From assembly GCF_050624435.1 (NCBI RefSeq), contig NC_134539.1, positions 123,859,525 through 123,923,524 of the forward strand: 64,000 nucleotides of DNA. Reading direction: 5' to 3'. Made by a program: the position numbers and the translations under genes. This document shows, in pieces, positions 43,401 to 51,145 of the stretch. The notes under the pieces are model-generated. The model made no database searches. It had not been told where the DNA came from and saw only the letters and a program-made list of their open reading frames with translations. Positions within the stretch are counted from its first letter, which is position 1. Every line of letters starts with the position of its first letter. Origin of the DNA: Tenrec ecaudatus. Taxonomy: Eukaryota > Chordata > Mammalia > Afrosoricida > Tenrecidae.

Positions 43401-46400
43401 AGTTCATCCAGAGCTTAACACTGGGAAGCTTGTTCTCACGCACTTGTGAAGAATCACTTATTCTAGGTGGTCTAGACTCAGGAGCCGTGGGAGTTTTAGA
43501 GAACTAGTCAGTGAGCAGGGTGCTTGTTGGAATACTGTCATGTAAGGGGAGGAATCCCTAGACACGGGAAAGATTAAATCCAGAGACCTCGTGGGAAGTC
43601 AACAGGCTGCAGAAAAGAGTGTGTGTTGGAGGGCAGAAATACAGGTAAGGATGGGTCAGTGACAGGCCCCAGTTTCAGTGTTTAAAACTTAGAGAGGCTG
43701 CTGATGGCGAGAAGTCGAGAAAGACCAGTCTGGGGAGAGAGGAGATGCAAGCAGGTTGAGGTCGGAATATCAGTCGATGACAAGGGGGTCTTGTAAAATA
43801 GGTAACTCAAGATGGAAAATTGGATTTAGATGATTGTTATAAAAGTTTTTAGGGAAGCCTGACTTACCTGTGGATCTACCTTGCTCGAGATAAAAAATGC
43901 CTGCCTACCCTCTTTCCTCATTCATTGGGAGATGACAAAATGTTAATATTGCTGAATGTGGGTGAAGGTTTCATGGACGTGTCTCAAACGGTTCCACTTC
44001 TAAGCGTGTGTTTGGAAGCTGCCACAATTAAAAGCACCATGCATGACACCCAGCTGTGATACTTTCTGAACGTACAGGTGCCTGTACTTCACTCTGGCTG
44101 GCCATTTTGGCTCCGTAGGTCTTAGCTGGGTCCTGCTTGTCTGTGTTGGTAGACGATCCATAGGTCCTCCTCACGCCCACCAACTGCTGAACCCTGCTGG
44201 TCCCCTACGTCAGCCATAGTCTCTGAGAATGATTGAGCGTGACCAAGGTAGGGTGATCCTGTGGGGCGATTACATGAAAGCTGAAGCCAAAATCCCTGGC
44301 GTGCGCTTGGAGCTTTCGATGACAGATTATGCGTATGATTTTAAATGGATGATTTCTGTGAGCGCGAGCTGACATGGCTATTGCTCTGGTATCTGGTTCT
44401 TTATCCCGGAACTGGCCCCATTCGCTGACCTGAAGGTGCTGGCTTGTCATTCCAGATTGCCTAAAACCAGGTCCATGGACGATCTCCTTTCTGCCTGGGA
44501 CACAAGCAGCCCCTTAACGCGTACGTCCAGTGACCCTAACCTGAACAATCACTGTCAGGAGGCCAGAGTAGCCCTGGAGCCTTGGCACAGTGGGCCCGAA
44601 GGATCAGAGACAGCGAGTGTGGAATCAGGGCCAGGGGGTCCTCAGCCAGCTGCAGGGGAAATGGATCCTCCCACTCTGTCCAGCAGCCGGCAAGACGACT
44701 TGAGCAATAAACCTTTCAAGAGCCACAGAAGCTGTTCTCCAAGTTACAAACTGTTTAATCCTGCTGTGCCCCAGGAAGTGCAGAGCAACCCCTCTGATCT
44801 GGAGATCACAGTCCCGGAAGAGACGACGGGACCAGCTCTAGACCCTCCTGCCCAGGATGGACGGAGTAGAACTTCAGATGGCACGAGGGAGGCGCCGTCT
44901 GAACATTGTCCTGAGAAAGAGGCCATTCTCATCAAGGGTGATGGGATGTGTGATTTTCCCGAGTCTGCCCCGCACACTCCTCCAGAAGTGCCCCCCCAGG
45001 CCCAGCTGGGCTCCATGCACAGTGGGCCCTCTAGCTGTGCTCCCGCTCCCAGTCTTTGTAACCCACTGAGTGCTCCCTGCCAAACTCCTCTAGACCCAAG
45101 CCCGGACTTCCTCAGCCAAGATCCCCCAGGGCCTGTGGCAACTCTCTCCCACCATGAACACCCCTCTCCTGTGCCCGATCCGATGCCCATGGGGGAAGAC
45201 TCTGGCAAGAGGGGGACTAGGCTAAATGGGCAGTTACTGGAAAATCCTCGGTTTGGGAAGATGCCGTTGGAATTGACCCGAAAGATGGTTTCTCAGAGCC
45301 AGATCAGTGAGTTCTCTTTGCTAGGATCCAACTGGGACAGCTTCCAAGGGATGGTGACTTCCTTGCCAAGTGGGGAGACCACCCCTCGGCGGCTGCTTTC
45401 CTACGGCTGTTGTAGCAAGAAGTCAGGCAGCAAGCAGATGAGGGCAACGGGGCCCTGCTTTGGGGGCCAGTGGGCTCAGAGGGAAGGTGTGAAGTCACCC
45501 GTCTGTTCTGGTCATTCCAATGGACACTGTACTGGCCCAGGAGGCAAAAACCGGATGTGGTTGTCCGGTCACCCAAAGCAGTTATCCAATACAAAGCCTG
45601 TTCCCTTGAGCTGCCCTTCTCCAGTGCCTCCTCTCTACCTGGACGACGATGGGCTCCCCTTCCCTACGGATGTGATACAGCATAGATTGCGACAGATTGA
45701 AGCAAGCTACAAGCAAGAGGTGGAACAGCTCCGCCGGCAGGTGCGTCAGCTTCAGATGAGGCTGGATATCCGTCATTGCTGTGCCCCTCCAGCAGAGCCC
45801 CCCATGGACTACGAGGATGATTTTGTAAGTATTCACTTACTGTGCCATCCATCCACCCTAACAGCCTTCCATCCGTCAACCTTCGCCCAGCCACTGAGCT
45901 AGGTGCTTGAGCTAGATGGTGACAGACACCTCCCCTGCCCTTGGGGCTCACAGCCTAGTGGGAGTGACCAACAGTTAGCATTGTATTCTGGCCAACTGTT
46001 AAGCTTCTGGGTAAAAGGTCAGGAAGGACTTTCTTGAGAAGTTAATGCTTGATCTGAGTGCTGAAGAAATATGTGCTCAGCGACAAGGAACTATTTGGAC
46101 AGAAGTATGGCGTCAGTAGCTACTGACATGGTACGGCTTGAATAAAGAATGTGAGTGACCGATATACCCCTCTTTGTGCCGGGACCAACAGGACAAAGAC
46201 CATGTTGGAGAGTGCTGCTGGAAGGGACTGGGTTTGGAAGAGTCAGCTGTGAAGGGTGTTGAGTTACCTTTCTTGTCTAAGCTTTTACCTTCTGGCAGTA
46301 GGGTTTGCTTGCCCAGAGATGATCCGATTTGAATTTTAAGATGACTCCTGACATAATGTGTCAACTGGGTAAAGCTGTTGTGAGACTCATTAGGACATTT

Positions 46401-47800
46401 TGGAATGGGCCAGGTGAGGGAAGATGAGGTCCATCTGGACTGGCCCTGAGCCAGCTGCTTTCCCATCATACCTTGCTGTCTGTACATCTGTTCATGTGAA
46501 GGCACTTTCATTGGCCGGCTGCCCACTTCTCTGCTGGTACTGCGGACAGGGCTAACAGCTTCTTATCCAGGGTGGTCACTTGGAGTACCACATAGTGAAT
46601 CTTTGAGGCCATGCGATCTCTGTCACAAATACTCATTTCTACTGTTTGGGGGCAAAAGCAGCTATCGGCAATATATAAATGAGTGACTGTAGCTGTGTCC
46701 CAGTAAAGCTTGATCTACAAAAACAGGCAGTGGGCCAGATTTTCCTGACAGGCCAGCATTCCCTGAACTTTAGTTCAAACTGCAATAAGTGGGGTTTTCT
46801 TTCCACCCAGTGGTGGAACACATGGGCTAAAAGCATGGCTCTGAAGCCAGATATTAGCTAGGATCAAAAACCAGCTTTACTACGGAAGAACCTCCCAGCC
46901 CTCTTGGGGGGCTCCGTTTCATCATGTGTAACACAGGGATGACCTCCTAAGATTGCCACGAGGAGTTAAATAAACTCATACAGGTAATGCCCATCCAAGA
47001 GTGCCGGCACATGGCTAATGCCAGATGCCCACAATGGGGAAGCTAATGTAATGTCTTTGCGTTTCTGTAGACGTGCTTAAAGGAGTCAGACGGCAGTGAT
47101 ACGGAGGATTTTGGCTCTGATCACAGCGAAGATTGCCTTTCAGAAGCAAGCTGGGAACCTGTGGATAAGAAAGAAACTGAGGTATGTTAGGCAGATGTGT
47201 GGAGGGTCCTAACGCAAGCCGGTGAATTCTGTTTCTCAAGAGATGCGTCTTCTGTGTCCATTTCCCCGGGGATGCTTTCCTCATTGCAATGTTACACTTC
47301 TAGGCTCTTGATAGGGATCTGGAACTTTCCCCTTGTCTCTGTCAGGTGACTCGCTGGGTTCCAGATCACATGGCATCGCATTGCTATAACTGTGATTGTG
47401 AATTCTGGTTGGCCAAACGAAGGCACCATTGCAGGTAAGAAGTTGCTTTGTATGATTCAGGATCACTCTCAGAGCAGTATCATACATCTATATACTTAGA
47501 GTCTGGAAAATAGAGATGCCTTTGTAGGAAATACTTGTTTTCTCTCATTTACTCATGTAAGTAAGACCTTTCAGACTTTCATTTCCTTTTCTATGAACTC
47601 TTCTTTCTTTGCTCTTTGGCAGAAATTGTGGGAATGTGTTTTGTGCTGGATGCTGCCACCTGAAGTTGCCCATTCCTGATCAGCAACTCTATGACCCAGT
47701 TCTTGTCTGTAACTCATGTTACGAACACATCCAAGTATCTCGTGCCAGGGATCTCATGAGCCAACATCTGAAGAAACCCATTGCTACAGCCTCCAGCTGA
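28431..47800 (+). CDS. MTMR4: Myotubularin-related protein 4, PI3P phosphatase (1185 residues)
   Basis: Eighteen coding exons with GT-AG junctions and exact phase closure (3558 nt); human has 1195 residues. In order: PH-GRAM domain in the N-terminal ~150 residues; myotubularin phosphatase domain to about residue 600 with the catalytic loop HCSDGWDR (Cys407, Arg413 intact, so an active rather than a dead myotubularin); a long Ser/Pro-rich linker encoded by one 1.37-kb exon, with a PPLY motif at 995-998 (binding site for NEDD4-type WW domains); a coiled coil near 1014-1045; and a C-terminal FYVE zinc finger with RRHHCRNCG. The enzyme is known to remove the 3-phosphate of PI3P and PI(3,5)P2 on early and recycling endosomes and to damp TGF-beta/BMP signalling. 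No damage seen. It has two alternative 5' ends. Confidence 0.98.
28434..29455. other. MTMR4: MTMR4 intron 2, 5' part
   Basis: Nothing recognised in about 1 kb before the SINE pair. Confidence 0.45.
29456..29649 (-). mobile_element. AfroSINE
   Basis: 'tgccatcgagttagtgccga', 'ggagctgctggtgggtttga', reversed head 'gagtcactagggatcc'. Carries a 13-base C run at about 29584. Confidence 0.75.
29665..29915 (-). mobile_element. AfroSINE with extra internal sequence
   Basis: 'ggggcagagtcgaactgccc', 'gtagggtggctggtggcttt', 'ccatgtcccagggctcc'. The 3' side holds about 60 extra bases (around 29700-29755) that do not match its relatives. Confidence 0.65.
30450..30580 (+). mobile_element. AfroSINE 3' part
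   Basis: 'gagaaagacccggctttcta', 'ctcctgtaaacagtgacttc', 'gactcgatggcagtgaatgt' and a T-rich tail. Confidence 0.75.
30680..31420 (+). promoter_or_regulatory. MTMR4: Second CpG-rich promoter of MTMR4
   Basis: GC- and CpG-dense block with GGGCGG/CCCGCCC and (GGGC)n motifs around the exon that ends at 31254. It lies 3.4 kb downstream of the first promoter's exons and would drive an isoform with a different N-terminus. Confidence 0.6.
31210..31254 (+). CDS. MTMR4: Alternative MTMR4 first coding exon
   Basis: An ATG in a strong context (gcgaccATGa) opens MSLTARVSCSMLSCF and ends at a consensus donor (ttc|gtaagt) in phase 0. Exon 32608 is also phase 0, so the join reads ..SCF-GEEGPPSLEYIQ. The 15-residue extension replaces the single Met of the other isoform. 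Support is phase, splice site and CpG context; expression is not shown by the sequence. Confidence 0.65.
31255..32607. other. MTMR4: MTMR4 intron before the first common exon
   Basis: No repeat recognised except a short GT run near 32073-32086. It ends with the acceptor tctctcacag. Confidence 0.5.
32608..32697 (+). CDS. MTMR4: MTMR4 first common coding exon
   Basis: GEEGPPSLEYIQAKDLFPPK and on to EEGNLQ (residues 2-31), phase 0 at both ends. Confidence 0.97.
33026..33142 (+). CDS. MTMR4: MTMR4 exon, PH-GRAM start
   Basis: VPFTVLQGEGVEFLGRAAD to HIKFKDSVIN (residues 32-70), phase 0 at both ends; lipid-binding PH-GRAM strands. Confidence 0.97.
33440..33545 (+). mobile_element. MIR 3' part, degraded
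   Basis: 'gcaggattgctgtgactac' then 'accccgcacggtgccgaggg' matches the end of MIR loosely. Confidence 0.35.
33652..33734 (+). CDS. MTMR4: MTMR4 exon, PH-GRAM
   Basis: VPLRMIDSVESRDMFQLHIA to SKVV plus two bases of Arg98. Confidence 0.97.
34478..34672 (-). mobile_element. AfroSINE, well preserved
   Basis: 'gtcatcgagtcgatgccgac', 'cagcgaccctgtaggacagg', reversed head 'gtgccactggggcgcc'. Confidence 0.85.
34710..34895 (+). mobile_element. AfroSINE
   Basis: Head 'aaggagccgtggtggggcac', 'gaagatttacagccttggtc', 'gatgagtcagggttgactca'. It lies 37 bases from an opposite-strand SINE, forming an inverted pair. Confidence 0.75.
35365..35525 (+). CDS. MTMR4: MTMR4 exon, end of PH-GRAM and linker
   Basis: (R)CHFSTFKQCQEWLSRLSR to EEDQHTHLCQP (residues 98-152). 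Confidence 0.97.
35637..35733 (+). CDS. MTMR4: MTMR4 exon, phosphatase domain start
   Basis: (G)EHVRGRQEAELARMAFDL to VWRVSHINSNY (152-184). Confidence 0.97.
35880..35993 (+). CDS. MTMR4: MTMR4 exon
   Basis: (K)LCPSYPQKLLVPVWITDR to FRSWKRIPVVVY (184-222), the conserved FRSWKRIPV myotubularin signature. Confidence 0.97.
35994..37321. other. MTMR4: MTMR4 intron, no repeat recognised
   Basis: About 1.3 kb, with an AC/A-rich patch around 36845-36885. No other feature seen. Confidence 0.45.
37322..37518 (+). CDS. MTMR4: MTMR4 exon
   Basis: (R)HLRNGAAIARCSQPEISW to SEACDTDF (222-288). The end is a variable Gly/Ser-rich loop that differs from human. Confidence 0.97.
37721..37849 (+). CDS. MTMR4: MTMR4 exon
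   Basis: (D)ASLTACSGVESSNAPQKL to NRAKGGGCECE (288-331). Confidence 0.97.
38105..38260 (+). mobile_element. AfroSINE, degraded
   Basis: 'ccagggtcagcggttcaaag', 'gatgagactgtctgcccctg', 'gagtttgagttcacttgatg'. Confidence 0.6.
38503..38614 (+). CDS. MTMR4: MTMR4 exon
   Basis: (E)YYPNCEVVFMGMANIHAI to CSQMPDPS plus two bases (331-368). Confidence 0.97.
38870..39300. repeat. Possible old interspersed repeat, family not identified
   Basis: The run 'gctgctgtaacagagacggc', 'tctcacggttcaggaggcta', 'gaagtatgacctcaggccac' resembles a mammalian repeat motif ('ctgtaacaaa..ctcacagttctggaggctagaagt') that I cannot assign. Confidence 0.4.
39614..39809 (+). CDS. MTMR4: MTMR4 exon with the catalytic loop
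   Basis: NWLSALESTKWLQHLS to LLDPYYRTLE (368-433). Contains HCSDGWDRTPQ: nucleophile Cys407 and Arg413 of the CX5R loop, Asp409 and Asp412 as in active myotubularins. Confidence 0.98.
40055..40240 (+). CDS. MTMR4: MTMR4 exon
   Basis: GFQVLVESDWLDFGHKFGDR to FEFNEAFL (434-495), phase 0 at both ends. Confidence 0.97.
40318..40488 (+). CDS. MTMR4: MTMR4 exon
   Basis: VKLVQHTYSCLYGTFLANNP to LYTPSSEM (496-552). Confidence 0.97.
40611..40765 (+). CDS. MTMR4: MTMR4 exon, end of phosphatase domain
   Basis: VLHPVCHVRALHLWTAVYLP to EFPGRSLD plus two bases (553-604). Confidence 0.97.
40766..42051. other. MTMR4: MTMR4 intron, 5' part
   Basis: AT-rich, about 1.3 kb. The stretch near 41500-41960 looks like old repeat debris but I cannot assign it. 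Confidence 0.4.
42052..42280 (-). mobile_element. RTE-type LINE 3' end fragment
   Basis: 'gttgttaggtgcccctgggt', 'cagtgcacaacaacaccaac', 'ggccatcttgttgaggctcc', 'cggcgtccttctccgaggct' follow in order the 3' UTR of afrotherian RTE LINEs and parallel the copy at 59905-60100. A short (CCGT)n run ends it at 42258-42279. Confidence 0.65.
42815..42932 (+). mobile_element. AfroSINE 5' part
   Basis: 'ctagtgctggtggtgacgtc', 'gttggactgctgccagcaaa', 'cggagaaagtagaggcgtct', 'gcagcctgggaaac'. Confidence 0.6.
42933..44455. other. MTMR4: MTMR4 intron, 3' part
   Basis: Nothing recognised in about 1.5 kb up to the acceptor 'gtcattccag'. Confidence 0.45.
44456..45824 (+). CDS. MTMR4: MTMR4 large linker exon
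   Basis: 1369 nt, residues 604-1060. It starts (R)LPKTRSMDDLLSAWDTSS and is Ser/Pro-rich and probably disordered. PPLY (45627-45638) is followed by a heptad-like coiled coil (HRLRQIEASYKQEVEQL..) and PMDYEDDF. The region after HCPEKEA is shorter than I recall for human, which accounts for most of the 10-residue difference. Confidence 0.97.
46830..46995 (+). mobile_element. MIR, near full length
   Basis: 'aaaagcatggctctgaagcc', 'aaaaaccagctttactacgg', 'tccgtttcatcatgtgtaac', 'gattgccacgaggagttaaa' run along the whole MIR consensus. Confidence 0.7.
47071..47181 (+). CDS. MTMR4: MTMR4 exon, acidic linker
   Basis: TCLKESDGSDTEDFGSDHSE to DKKETE (1061-1097), phase 0; many potential casein-kinase-type Ser/Thr-acidic sites. 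Confidence 0.97.
47346..47434 (+). CDS. MTMR4: MTMR4 exon, FYVE finger start
   Basis: VTRWVPDHMASHCYNCDCEF to RRHHC. Supplies the WxxD motif, the first zinc cysteines and the basic patch that grips PI3P. Confidence 0.97.
47623..47800 (+). CDS. MTMR4: MTMR4 last coding exon, FYVE finger end
   Basis: (R)NCGNVFCAGCCHLKLPIPDQ to KKPIATASS, stop TGA at 47798-47800. Completes the eight zinc ligands. Confidence 0.97.
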
Positions 47801-48637
47801 ATGCCAGAGACGGCGGGCGACATGTCCGAATTTCAGCAGGTTTGAAGGGAGGATCTGCTTCCGGTGTAGTTGTGACGGTTCCTTGGTGTGGCTCATGAAT
47901 CCACAGAGCTCAAAGATGCCGTCTTGAGAAATCCTCCTTGGTACGATGAGACTGGAGTGAGAGGAATTCCAACTTAGCAGGAGGGCCTTACCTTGAGGTA
48001 CTGGTCCTGATCCAGACCCCACGTCTGGAGGCTCAATGTTGAATTGGTGACTCCAGCTTCTCTGTCCTGGGGCCCACAAGATGATGATTTCATAGATCCT
48101 TCCTGGTGCAAAAGTGCCCCAAACAGCAATAGAAAGGCATCTGTATAACCACGCCCCGCTCTCCTCCACCTTGAAAAATGCCGATTCTAGTATCTAAGAG
48201 GAATTTCTCTCCCTCTTGAGATGGACTCTCCCCACTCCTCTGTGCTCTGTCTGTGCATGAAGGCTCAGCCGTCGAGGCTCTCTCCCTCTAGTCGCATTAG
48301 TTCTGTCTTTCTGTGGAGCTTGGTTTAAAGACTGGTTCAGCAAGGGGAGGTTTTGGTGTATTTTTCCCTTGGTCATCGACCAGCATCAGTGAATATTCAA
48401 CTTAGGGGAACCGTTCTAGGGGTAAGACGTTTGGGCGCCGAGGAAAGCTTAGGGAGAGCCAGCTCTTTGGAGCCGTGAAGGCACTGCGTGAGGCAGCGTG
48501 TGAAGGGTGAGGAGCAGGGAACAGCATACAAGACCCACGTGAGCCACCTGCTGAGTCGTGCCCTACCCCTGTAACCAGGCTTCCTAGTTGTCCTGGTGCT
48601 AACACAGGAGCTACACCTTGATCCTCTCCAGGCATGA

Positions 48638-48643
48638 AATAAA
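48638..48643 (+). terminator. MTMR4: MTMR4 proximal poly(A) signal AATAAA
   Basis: AATAAA followed by a T/GT-rich stretch (attttttgtttgttcc); possible early cleavage giving an ~0.85-kb 3' UTR. Confidence 0.5.
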
Positions 48644-48870
48644 CATTTTTTGTTTGTTCCACCGCCCACTCCCCCCGTGTTGTCTTTACCTTGGCTGCTG
48701 CCGCCTCTGGGTCACACTGCTTCTTATCCTGAACACTTGACACCTTGAGGGTAGATTTTAGCGTTTGATTTTTTTACCTCCTGGAATATGCTGTTTGGTG
48801 TGTGAGGGTTTCAGTACAAATGCTGCTGTCTATTTCTGTGCACTTAACCAATGGAACCCAGACAGGAGAG

Positions 48871-48876
48871 AATAAA
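48871..48876 (+). terminator. MTMR4: MTMR4 middle poly(A) signal AATAAA
   Basis: AATAAA in 'gagagaataaagcattg'. The downstream GT-rich element is weaker than at the other two. Confidence 0.35.
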
Positions 48877-49783
48877 GCATTGATACCAAAATTGGGGAAA
48901 TGGGTCCATTTGGACCAAACATTGTTTTTCTTTTTTTAATTTCCATCTTAATATGTACCAGTGGCACTTAACCAAAAGCTACAGTGACGGAGCCATGTAC
49001 TGTGGTTGGGACAGATATAGTCTCCTTGGCCTATAATGAAACCACTAGAAATTTGTTCATACAATGTTAATTTTTGGTGTATAAGAGGTGAATTACATTT
49101 AGGCTTAATCCTGTTTTTAAAATATGGTAGTCATCTAACTGCTATTATCATGTTACTATCTAGGAAAACTTCTTCACAAAGAACTAGGCTCTGTATTTAG
49201 AACAAGGATTGCTATTTGTCCTGACCTTTTCTCAGCCCTACAGAGGAGCATCCGTGCAGCTTTTATCCTTGACATGGATGTAACCTAAAAAGTGTTGGCG
49301 TATGTAGGCCAGCCTAGCAGAACTTTTTTCCCTCTCTTCCGTGTAGATGGAGGTGAATAATGGAGATTTTGTGTTTGGGAAATTCCTGAGGTCATTGAAA
49401 AAGTAACAAACTATTCCTTGTCTCCGATACATAAAATTAATGTTACGCATTCTCTCAATCATTCAGATTTACTGCCAGTCGGGAGTGGCTTTTTAATTAA
49501 CTTGACTTTCATTGCACTTCACTCTGCCCATTTTCAGGGGGAGCAAGAGTGGTAACATTTGGGGAGACTGTATCTGTCCATCTCGCGTGGCTGTTTTGAG
49601 GGGCTGTCTTATCAGTGAGCAAACTGCATGGCCTTGGGGAGAGACTCTGGGCTCTCGGCTCAGATATATTCATCCTTTCAGAGCTCTTGTGGGTGTTAAG
49701 TGACATGATATGGCCAAAAATCCAAACTGTGCAGTCGCGTTGTGACAAACATACAATGTGCTGTAAAAACTCGATACAATTTA

Positions 49784-49789
49784 AATAAA
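49784..49789 (+). terminator. MTMR4: MTMR4 distal poly(A) signal AATAAA
   Basis: AATAAA followed by 'gctgctttgttgggtgtttt', a classic GT-rich downstream element. The length fits the ~2-kb 3' UTR known in human. Confidence 0.7.
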
Positions 49790-50529
49790 ATCTCTATATT
49801 AGTGCTGCTTTGTTGGGTGTTTTTATTACTTTTAACTTCTGCGGGAGGGGGGGGGGCGGCTCCTTTTCCTTTGACCACTAGAAAGGCCCCTTCCTCCCAG
49901 CTACCCATCATTTTTTATGGGCCCTGCCTTTTTATTTTATTCTTTTTTCATTTTTCCTTTTTAAGTCACCTCCCTGGACACTTACTAACTGGCTAGAGGC
50001 TGTCCTTTCAGACGCCGCAGGTTCCTCCCATCTCGTTTCAGTTCTCCTTAGCATCCAGTGTCACCCCCTTTCCTCTTGGTCCTCTCATAAGCGGCCTCCT
50101 TTCTCTGAGTAAAGTGTCCAGCGCAGAAACCGGCCGAAGCGAGTCCGCTGAAGCCCGTGCAGGCCGCGCTTCCCCGCAGACGGCTGTGTGGACTCTGGGC
50201 CGACAGACGGACGGTGGGCGGCGAGTGGAGGTAGGCCCGCTCCCCACGGTGCTGCCCCCGGCCTCGCGCACGCGCCCGCGCCCGCCCTCCGCAGGGCGGA
50301 ACTTTCCAGGCCCGGTGGCCCGCGGCCCCCTGGACGCCCCCCCCCCCCGCGGCCCCCGGCCCTCAGGCCCCGGCCCTCAGGCCTGGGGGGAGGGGGCCGG
50401 GCCGCGCCGCGCGCGGGTCCTCGAGGCCCCATTGGCCGCGCGGCCGCCTCGGCCGCCAACGGTCCCGGTGCGGTGCGGTGCGCAGCGGGCAGGCGGAGGG
50501 GGCAGGGGTGGAGAACGGGGCGGGCGGCC

Positions 50530-51145
50530 ATGGAGGAGGCGCTGCTGTCCACCCCCATCAACCCCAACAACTTCCCGGCCAAGCTGTGGCGGCTGGTGAA
50601 CAGCCCGCGCTACCGCTCCATCCGCTGGGACGGCCGCGGCGAGGGCCTGCTCATCGACCAGCCGCTCTTCGAGGCCGAGCTGCTCAGCCCGCCCGCGCCG
50701 GGGGCGGCCGCGGGGGCCGCCGAGCCCGAGCTCTTCAAGACCACCAACTTCACCAGCTTCATCCGCCAGCTCAACCTGTACGGCTTCCGCAAGGTGGTGC
50801 TGGGCGGGCCCGGCGCGGGGGGCGCGGCGCCGGGCGCGGGGGGCGGCGGGCCGGCGGGCGACGGGCCGCTGCACCACTTCCACAGCCCGCACTTCCGCCG
50901 CGACCAGCCGCAGCTGCTCGTGCACCTCAAGCGCCTCACCAGCGCCAACAAGGCCAAGCTGGCGGCCGGCCTCGAGGTGCCCTGCCGCCCGCCCAACCGC
51001 TTCCAGCGGCTGCTCATCACCTCCGCCTCCGCCTCCGCCTCCGCCTCGGCCGCCGCCTCCCCGCTGCCGCACCCCGAGCCGCCGCCGCCCCCGCCGCCGC
51101 CGCCGCCGCCGCCGCCCGCCGCGGGGCCCCGGCCCGAGCCCCACG
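50530..51145 (+). CDS. HSF5: HSF5 exon 1, DNA-binding domain
   Basis: Encodes residues 1-205 plus one base. Low-complexity inserts lie before EPELFKTTNF (PAPGAAAGAA), after FRKVVLGGP (Gly/Ala run), and at the end (SASASASASAAAS and 13 prolines). Confidence 0.96.

Larger units (their letters stand above)
47801..49806 (+). other. MTMR4: MTMR4 3' UTR
   Basis: About 2 kb with three AATAAA signals. No interspersed repeat is seen inside it, in contrast to the introns, which suggests constraint. AT-rich in its second half with several ATTTA-like stretches. Confidence 0.7.

Noticed and set aside
50188-50529. In-frame upstream extension of HSF5
   Set aside because: Open only because of GC content. 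The ATG at 50530 has the better context and matches the human start MEEALLS.
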